The position numbers were made by a program, and so were the translations under genes. A stretch of 64,000 bases of DNA, from contig JAOZHU010000007.1 of the NCBI GenBank assembly GCA_026014705.1, forward strand, positions 44,287 through 108,286, given 5' to 3'. The notes under the pieces were generated by a model. That model was not told the origin of the DNA. It saw only the letters and a list, made by a program, of their open reading frames with translations, and ran no database searches. Numbering within the stretch: the stretch's first letter is position 1; every line of letters begins with the position of its first letter. Source of the stretch: Candidatus Bathyarchaeota archaeon. GTDB lineage: Archaea > Thermoproteota > Bathyarchaeia > Bathyarchaeales > Bathycorpusculaceae. Positions 57,799 through 64,000 of this stretch are shown one piece after another.

Positions 57799-58677
57799 AT
57801 GCACCCGCTGGGGCAATGGGCGTCGTCAGTGTTGCCTACCGCGGCACAGATTCAAGGTTTAGATAAAGTTTTATACCGCGTTCTTAAAGTGGATGCACGA
57901 GGACCAAGCGTGTCTGTGTCGCCTAGTATCCGCGAGATTCTGGCAAGGAGAATCGCAGGCGAAATCATACTCTCCAGCAAGCCTGGCGCTACGATGCGCA
58001 AGTGGCGCGAGCTCTTCGCGGTTTCACAGATAATTCTCTCGGAGAAAATGGCGCTTTCGCCCTCGGTCATAAGCGATTACGAGAGCGGCAGACGGAAAAG
58101 CCCAGGCGCCAAGTTCACGCGGCGGCTTGTGCTGGCGCTTTTGCAGATTGACGAGGAAAAGGGCAGCCGCTTCACCCGGGAATTCGCCAAGCTTACCAGT
58201 TCGCCTAGCATGGCAATCATCGACCTCAGAGAGTTCCCGATTCCCGTGCGCGTGGAGTATCTCTGCAAGGCTATCAACGGCGAAGTCGTGGCTTGCCAAA
58301 ACAAATACGTGAAAGAAGTCAACGGCTACACTGTCATCGACAGCAAGAAAGCAGTTGAAGCGCTTTCAGGCTTAGAGTACGCGCAGTTGTTCGGTGCGTC
58401 AACTGAACGCGCGTTGATATTCACGAACGTGGACGCAGGCAGTTTGCCCATGATGATTGTGCGCGTCAGCAACCTGAAACCGCGCGCCGTGGTGTTTCAC
58501 CGCACGAAACCAGACGAAGAAGCGGTGCGGCTGGCTGAGTACGAGCAGGTGCCGCTGATTTACTCTTCGGTGCCCACGGTTGAGCAGTTGGTGAAGTCGC
58601 TGCGGAAACTGTACCGCATAGCCCTGCGCATAAAACTTGGCAGGCGAGTTAAACCACCACCAAAAATAAGCGCCTAG
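57799..58677 (+). CDS. XRE-type HTH archaeal transcriptional regulator
   Basis: MRKWRELFAVSQIILSEKMALSPSVISDYESGRRKSPGAKFTRRLVLALLQID. Confidence 0.85.
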   Translation: MHPLGQWASSVLPTAAQIQGLDKVLYRVLKVDARGPSVSVSPSIREILARRIAGEIILSSKPGATMRKWRELFAVSQIILSEKMALSPSVISDYESGRRKSPGAKFTRRLVLALLQIDEEKGSRFTREFAKLTSSPSMAIIDLREFPIPVRVEYLCKAINGEVVACQNKYVKEVNGYTVIDSKKAVEALSGLEYAQLFGASTERALIFTNVDAGSLPMMIVRVSNLKPRAVVFHRTKPDEEAVRLAEYEQVPLIYSSVPTVEQLVKSLRKLYRIALRIKLGRRVKPPPKISA

Positions 58678-58702
58678 GTCAAGCTAACTGACGTGAAGGA
58701 AA

Positions 58703-59833
58703 ATGGTCAGAAAGACTTTAAGAAAAATGGAGTGCACATTAGGGTTTGTTCAGATTCCTGCCAGTGATAGGTCTGAACTGATCGGCAATGCTCAGTTGCC
58801 CTGTTCCACAAAAGTAAATGGTTGTGAAGCCAAGATTGACAAGTTTGGTAGGCTTTGGTGCTCAGTTCTCAAGAATAATTTCTCTTCTGGGTCAATAGTT
58901 GAATTGACAAAAACTGATACGGGATATGTTGTCTTTCCTGTTAAAACTGACAGTGGTATGGTCCCACAATGTCTGGATGCTCGTGTTGAAAACCAAAAAG
59001 ATAAAACGATGGTTATGCCTTCTAGTTTGGGTGAAGACTTGATAACAAGTACTCTCAAGCCATATTTTCACTTTAATTCAATTTACATTTTTAATGATAA
59101 CATCCTGAAAACTGAGGCCATAGAAGAAAGCAGCATCGACTTAACAGTTACATCACCTCCCTATGGGGTAGACATAAAGTATGAGAACTATGATGACGGA
59201 ATACCTTACGACCGTTATTTGAACTTCACCAAAGAGTGGCTTCAAAAATGTTTTGATTTCACAAAAAATGACGGCAGACTTTGTTTGAATGTACCTCTTG
59301 ACAAAAATAAAGGTGGGCAACAGAGTGTTGCAGCGGACGTTACCCACATTGCGAAGGAAATAGGCTGGAAATATCATTCTACAATCATCTGGAATGAACA
59401 GAATATTTCAAGGCGTACCGCTTGGGGTTCGTGGCTTAGTGCATCAGCGCCCTTTGTAATAGCCCCTGTTGAAGTAATATTAGTTCTTTACAAGAGAACA
59501 TGGAAGAAAGCTCACAAGGGAAAATCAGACTTGATTCGCAAAGACTTCATTGAATGGACCAATGGCGTATGGAATTTTAGCGGCGAAAGCAAAAATCGTA
59601 TTGGACACCCTGCTCCATTTCCGCTTGAACTTCCAAGGCGCTGCATAAAACTTTTCAGTTATGTTGGCGATACTGTTCTAGATCCATTCCTTGGAAGTGG
59701 CACAACATTACTTGCTTGTTTGGAAACCAAACGTACAGGGATTGGTGTGGAAATCAACAAAAACTATTGTGATATAGCAATTAGAAGACTAAAAGAAATG
59801 GGCATTTTCCAAACGAAATTGGCTACTTTATGA
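58703..59833 (+). CDS. Beta-class DNA methyltransferase (N4-cytosine/N6-adenine type) of a type II RM system
   Basis: TSPPYGVDIKYENYDDG (motif IV) precedes DTVLDPFLGSGTTLLACLETKRTGIGVEINKNYCDIA (motif I region). Confidence 0.92.
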   Translation: MVRKTLRKMECTLGFVQIPASDRSELIGNAQLPCSTKVNGCEAKIDKFGRLWCSVLKNNFSSGSIVELTKTDTGYVVFPVKTDSGMVPQCLDARVENQKDKTMVMPSSLGEDLITSTLKPYFHFNSIYIFNDNILKTEAIEESSIDLTVTSPPYGVDIKYENYDDGIPYDRYLNFTKEWLQKCFDFTKNDGRLCLNVPLDKNKGGQQSVAADVTHIAKEIGWKYHSTIIWNEQNISRRTAWGSWLSASAPFVIAPVEVILVLYKRTWKKAHKGKSDLIRKDFIEWTNGVWNFSGESKNRIGHPAPFPLELPRRCIKLFSYVGDTVLDPFLGSGTTLLACLETKRTGIGVEINKNYCDIAIRRLKEMGIFQTKLATL

Positions 59834-60442
59834 ACCTCTTCGTATGTACACGAATTTTGAGTTCTCTTCACCCCATCTAATTAAGTCTTCAGGCAATTCA
59901 TTCAAACCTCGAATTATCCCACCAATATTTGTATGTTCGTCAGGCTTTTTTCTTGGGCAAAATTCAGCAACGTTCTCCACGTATACACCATCTATATAGG
60001 ATTCCGCGAGCATTCTGTCCTTTGTTGGTTCTTCAGGTTTTCCCCATTCCGATGACCATTTTGCAGTTTGCCCTCGACCAGCGTCTGGTGTCACCAGTAC
60101 AAATTTGGTTCGTGATGTCATCCTAAAAAGGAGACTGTAAAACAGACTTTCGGTAAATCGCCCATGTAAACTTAGTTTGCAGCTGATAACAGCGATTATT
60201 ATCTTGCCCTTGACGGCTACAAGATCTATGTCGCCCCAAACAGATTCCTCAACCGTAGAGACTTTCGTTGGAATCGAGAGTTTTCTCCATAAGTACGAAT
60301 TCTTGGGTATCTCATTTCCTTTCAAAATGGTTATATCTGTTCCTCGCAATCTCTTAGAAAGATATTGTTGAACGTAGTCTTCCCAGCCTCTACCCGTCTT
60401 TGCAACTCTTGATTGACGTTCTACCGCCGTTTCATCTTTCAA
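59828..60442 (-). CDS. Type II restriction endonuclease, PD-(D/E)xK-like
   Basis: GDIDLVAVKGKIIIAVISCKLSLHGRFTESLFYSLLFRMTSRTKFVLVTPDAGRG; convergent and overlapping with the methyltransferase. Confidence 0.82.
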   Translation of the reverse strand: MKDETAVERQSRVAKTGRGWEDYVQQYLSKRLRGTDITILKGNEIPKNSYLWRKLSIPTKVSTVEESVWGDIDLVAVKGKIIIAVISCKLSLHGRFTESLFYSLLFRMTSRTKFVLVTPDAGRGQTAKWSSEWGKPEEPTKDRMLAESYIDGVYVENVAEFCPRKKPDEHTNIGGIIRGLNELPEDLIRWGEENSKFVYIRRGS

Positions 60443-60590
60443 GCCAATCTCCCGTCTATTGAGACGCAGATATTGTCATTTAAGATTATCGCAATTTACT
60501 CCTTTTTGATTTCGAATTTATTTTGAAAATCTAAAGCCACTGCAATCTTTTAAAACATCTACCCTGAGAATTGAAACCTATTCGCTGATG

Positions 60591-60845
60591 TCATTGAGTT
60601 GAGATTCTCTTAATCTTTCTTTTTGATGAATAGTTGCATGCGCCGTCGGGAAAGACATCGTACAAGTCAGCGCCGCAGTTGGGGCAGAACATTTCCAAAT
60701 AGCCTTTAAACTCATCGCATTTGTACGTTCCTGAAACCGAATCAAAGACGTAAGTCGTGTAATCATTCTCAAGCACTTCAACAAGCGGCTGCCTGCAGCA
60801 AAGACAAATAGGCGGAACCCGCTTCACCACCCCAAAGCACCTCAA
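60591..60845 (-). CDS. Small zinc-ribbon protein
   Basis: CLCCRQPL...CPNCGADLYDVFP; two CxxC knuckles. Confidence 0.6.
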   Translation of the reverse strand: MRCFGVVKRVPPICLCCRQPLVEVLENDYTTYVFDSVSGTYKCDEFKGYLEMFCPNCGADLYDVFPDGACNYSSKRKIKRISTQ

Positions 60846-60965
60846 CCAAACCCCCGGTGCATGCCCGCCTTTTTAAGCCTTAATCTCGCAAGGGGCAGGG
60901 TTTAACTCGGAATCACCAATAAATAGTTTATATAAGGGGGTATAATTTTCCGCCAGCACCAGCGC

Positions 60966-62516
60966 CTAGTGCGCTTTGTTGTTGTAGTCTGTTGTCAGCA
61001 CGTTCATGCAGCCCAGCACCGCATCCATACTTGCCATCACGATGTCCTCGCGCACACCCATCGCCGTTGCCGTTCTATCGCCTTTGCGCATGCGCACCAT
61101 CACTTCCACCATGGCATCGGTTCCGCCAGTAATCGCCTTCACCGCGTACTGCTCCAAATGAATAGGCTCAACCTCAGCTATAGCCTTCTTAACAGCGTTA
61201 ATCGCAGCGTCCACAGGACCCACACCCACCGCAGCACCGCTGACTTCTTTCCCGTTAAGCGTAAGCCTCACAGACGCAGTCGGCGTAACCGTGTTGCCGC
61301 TGACCACCGTGATCTCCCGAAGCAGAATAGGCTTTGCCATGCTTAAACCCATCACGCCCTCAGCAATCGCCAGCAAATCCGCATCCGTCACCGTCTTGCC
61401 TTTATCACCAACCGTTTTCACACGGTTTTGGATCTCCTTCAACTGCTCCTCGCTTGGCGCTAAACCCATCACAGCCAACGCAGCCTTCAACCCAGCTGAA
61501 CCAGCATGTTTCCCAGGAGCTAAGCGCCTTGTGCCGCCAACCAGTTCAGGCTCTATTGGCTCGTAAGTGGAAGGATGCGCCAGCATGCCCTGCGTGTGAA
61601 TTCCCGACTCGTGCGTAAACGCGTTCTCGCCTACAATCGCCTTGTTCGGCTGCACGTAAACGCCAGTCAAACGCTGAACCAACTGCGAAGTGTTATACAG
61701 CAACTCCGTCTTAATTGCCAGCTTACGCTTGTACAGAGCCATCAACGAAACCACAATCTCCTCCAACGAAGCGTTACCAGCACGTTCGCCTAAACCGTTA
61801 ATCGTAGCGTGAAACTGATTCGCCCCACCACGCAACGCAGCAATCGTGTTCGCCACAGCCATACCGAAATCATTATGACAATGCACGCTGACCACTGGCA
61901 CGCTAAGCGACTTCCTCAAATCCGAGAAAAGCTCAAACGCTCTTTCAGGAGTCAAAACGCCAACCGTATCGCAAGCCACAACGCGGTCAGCACCAGCATC
62001 AACGCCCTCAGCAAACACCCGCTTCAGAAAACCAACATCCGCACGCGTAGCATCCTCAGCCGACAACTCCACAATTAAACCGCAATCCTTAGCGTAACGC
62101 ACCATATCCCGAGTAATCCCAAGCACCTGCTCCCGAGTTTTGCGCAATTTAGCTTCAATATGCAAGTCTGAAACAGGAATAATCAGGTGAATGCTGTCTG
62201 CACCAGCCTTCGCAACCGCGTCAATGTCACCTTTCGTGCCACGCGAAGCACTGCAAACCTCAGCCCTCAAGCCAGCCTCAGCAATAAGCTTCACCGATTC
62301 AAACTCGCCTTCAGAAACCGCCGCGAAACCCGCCTCAATCACGTCCACGCCCAACTCGTCCAAACGCTGTGCTATACGCAGTTTGTTTTCAGGAACTAAA
62401 GATACTCCAGGGGTTTGTTCACCATCACGTAGAGTGGTGTCAAAAACTCTTATTTTCTCAGGTAAGCTACTGAATAAAGCAATACCCCATTTTACATCAC
62501 ACGCAACTTCAAACAC
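60966..62516 (-). CDS. 2-isopropylmalate/(R)-citramalate synthase family
   Basis: KIRVFDTTLRDGEQTPGVSL, VIEAGFAAVSEGEF, HCHNDFGMAVANTIAALRGGANQFHATINGLGERAGNASLEE, HESGIHTQG; C-terminal regulatory domain. Start codon uncertain (GTG about 62516). Confidence 0.92.
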   Translation of the reverse strand: MFEVACDVKWGIALFSSLPEKIRVFDTTLRDGEQTPGVSLVPENKLRIAQRLDELGVDVIEAGFAAVSEGEFESVKLIAEAGLRAEVCSASRGTKGDIDAVAKAGADSIHLIIPVSDLHIEAKLRKTREQVLGITRDMVRYAKDCGLIVELSAEDATRADVGFLKRVFAEGVDAGADRVVACDTVGVLTPERAFELFSDLRKSLSVPVVSVHCHNDFGMAVANTIAALRGGANQFHATINGLGERAGNASLEEIVVSLMALYKRKLAIKTELLYNTSQLVQRLTGVYVQPNKAIVGENAFTHESGIHTQGMLAHPSTYEPIEPELVGGTRRLAPGKHAGSAGLKAALAVMGLAPSEEQLKEIQNRVKTVGDKGKTVTDADLLAIAEGVMGLSMAKPILLREITVVSGNTVTPTASVRLTLNGKEVSGAAVGVGPVDAAINAVKKAIAEVEPIHLEQYAVKAITGGTDAMVEVMVRMRKGDRTATAMGVREDIVMASMDAVLGCMNVLTTDYNNKAH

Positions 62517-62571
62517 TGCAACACACCAACATATAAAACTATCGGCATCCAAACCCTGCACAAACAGTAGT

Positions 62572-63990
62572 CTACCTTTTATGTTTCCTGAAGTATATCA
62601 GCAGTCCTATGCCCGCAACAGCCGCAAAAGCTGCTGTGGCTGCGGCTACTGTTGCTGGTGAAGGCTGGGTTTCTGGCTCCTTTTCCGTGGTTGCGGTGAA
62701 GAGTATTGTTTCTGAGGCGCCTGTGTTTTCGAATTCGTCTTTTGCGTAGACTGTGACGTTGTGCAAGCCCGCGGTTAATCCTGCCAGTGTGGTGTTGCCT
62801 GCGACTGTGACGTTGTCTTGCCCGTCGAGGCTGTAGCCCATCCACGAAACGGGCTTATTCACCGTGAAAACCAAGGAGACACCGCCTGAAGCATAATTCT
62901 TGGTTTCAGGCGACAAAACCGCCACAACAGGCGGAACAGCCCCGAACCCAAAAGGCGTATACTGCTCATTTGACGCATACGGCGTAACAGATGGACCATA
63001 AGGAATTGAGTACGGAAAATCAAGATAAGTTTGAGTAAAACCCCCAATGACGTATAATATGTCATTCGCGACAGCAATAGCTATACCGTGGCGGCTTATA
63101 GGCATGATGGCGCCGAACGCCCAGCTGTCATTTAGCGGATCATAAACTTGGGTACAGCTTTCACTAACAAAGTAAATTCGCGCTGGCGCGTTCACACCTG
63201 TGGTTGCGCCTGCCGCGCCATACCTTATGCCTGCGGGCATAAGTGTGCCTCGGCTCCACCTGTCAGTTTCTGGGTCATATATCTGGTTCAGGTCAGGCTG
63301 CGGGCGCGATGAAAGCCCGCCCATAACATAAATTTTGTTGCCAACCACGGCTGAGGGATAATCAGCAATGGCTGCAGGAATTGGTGCTTTTGTAGCCCAG
63401 GAATCAGTTTCTGGGTCATAGACCTCATTAAGGGCTGAAATGGCGAAGCCAAAGTCTGAATCGTCGGGAACATACCCGCCAATAAGGTATATCTTGGCAC
63501 TCGCAACATTTGCCGTTAGCCAACCTCTAGGTGTGGGCATAGATGTTCCAGTTTCCCAAGTGTTTGTTTCTGGGTGATAGACTTCGGTTATTCCTGTGAC
63601 GGTTCCGTTGCTGGTGTATCCGCCTATGCAATAAATTCTATTTTGGTAGACGGCTATAGCGAAAACGGCTCTCGGAGTCGGCATTGGCGTTTTGAAGGCC
63701 CATGTGTCTGTTGCTGGATCATATTCTTCGTTTATGCCTACAACTCCGCCGGTGATTGGTGATGGTCCGTTGCTAGTGCCGCCTCCTCCGCTCGCGGTAG
63801 AGCCGCCGATGGCGTAGATTTTTCCGTTTACAACGGCAACGCCTAAATTGCCTCTCGCGACTTGCATCGGCGCTTTAGAGACCCAGGTGTCTTCAGCCAC
63901 GGTAACGGAAGACAACGCAGGCTTCGCTGCCGTAATGCATGACGCTGTCAGGAAAACGAGAACAAGCAGCAGAGCTACTTTTTTGCTCAT
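62572..63990 (-). CDS. Secreted Kelch-repeat protein with C-terminal anchor
   Basis: Repeated YDPETDSWATKAPIP / GNKIYVMGG units; signal peptide; C-terminal ATAAFAAVAGIGLLIYFRKHKR. Confidence 0.92.
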   Translation of the reverse strand: MSKKVALLLVLVFLTASCITAAKPALSSVTVAEDTWVSKAPMQVARGNLGVAVVNGKIYAIGGSTASGGGGTSNGPSPITGGVVGINEEYDPATDTWAFKTPMPTPRAVFAIAVYQNRIYCIGGYTSNGTVTGITEVYHPETNTWETGTSMPTPRGWLTANVASAKIYLIGGYVPDDSDFGFAISALNEVYDPETDSWATKAPIPAAIADYPSAVVGNKIYVMGGLSSRPQPDLNQIYDPETDRWSRGTLMPAGIRYGAAGATTGVNAPARIYFVSESCTQVYDPLNDSWAFGAIMPISRHGIAIAVANDILYVIGGFTQTYLDFPYSIPYGPSVTPYASNEQYTPFGFGAVPPVVAVLSPETKNYASGGVSLVFTVNKPVSWMGYSLDGQDNVTVAGNTTLAGLTAGLHNVTVYAKDEFENTGASETILFTATTEKEPETQPSPATVAAATAAFAAVAGIGLLIYFRKHKR

Positions 63991-64000
63991 GCTTATCTCC

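Overview
This 64 kb window is almost certainly archaeal. It contains archaeal HypC/D/E/F, an archaeal DHPS-like protein, an archaeal-type pilin, TATA/BRE-like promoters and a tRNA-Leu(GAG). The gene content is compatible with a Bathyarchaeia-like lineage, but that placement is inference. Most of the window is ordinary metabolism: PurF-like, CysE/CysK, GuaA, acyl-CoA synthetase, Nfn-like oxidoreductase, SerA/SerC-like, PyrF, LeuA/CimA-like. Around this are many secreted surface proteins (three large beta-propeller paralogs, a NosD-like beta-helix, a Kelch protein) and a redox/stress neighbourhood. No CRISPR array, rRNA or transposon was recognised. The observations I consider most worth follow-up are: (1) an uncharacterised cluster of a type IV pilin-like protein, a coiled-coil protein, two Roadblock/LC7-like proteins and two flanking wHTH proteins (44.1-47.1 kb); (2) a tandem ferredoxin-MvhD-ferredoxin-MvhD protein next to NfnA/NfnB-like subunits; (3) a membrane protein joining outside DnaJ-type CxxCxGxG motifs to an apparently inactive Mrr-like nuclease domain; (4) two promoters 0.9 kb apart with the same palindrome plus half-site architecture at an identical 44 bp spacing; (5) three helically phased copies of a TTAGTCAAG-N4-CTTGACTAA operator; (6) two small genes missed by the ORF track (YHS and ribbon-helix-helix). 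All family assignments come from reading the sequences by eye, with no database searches.
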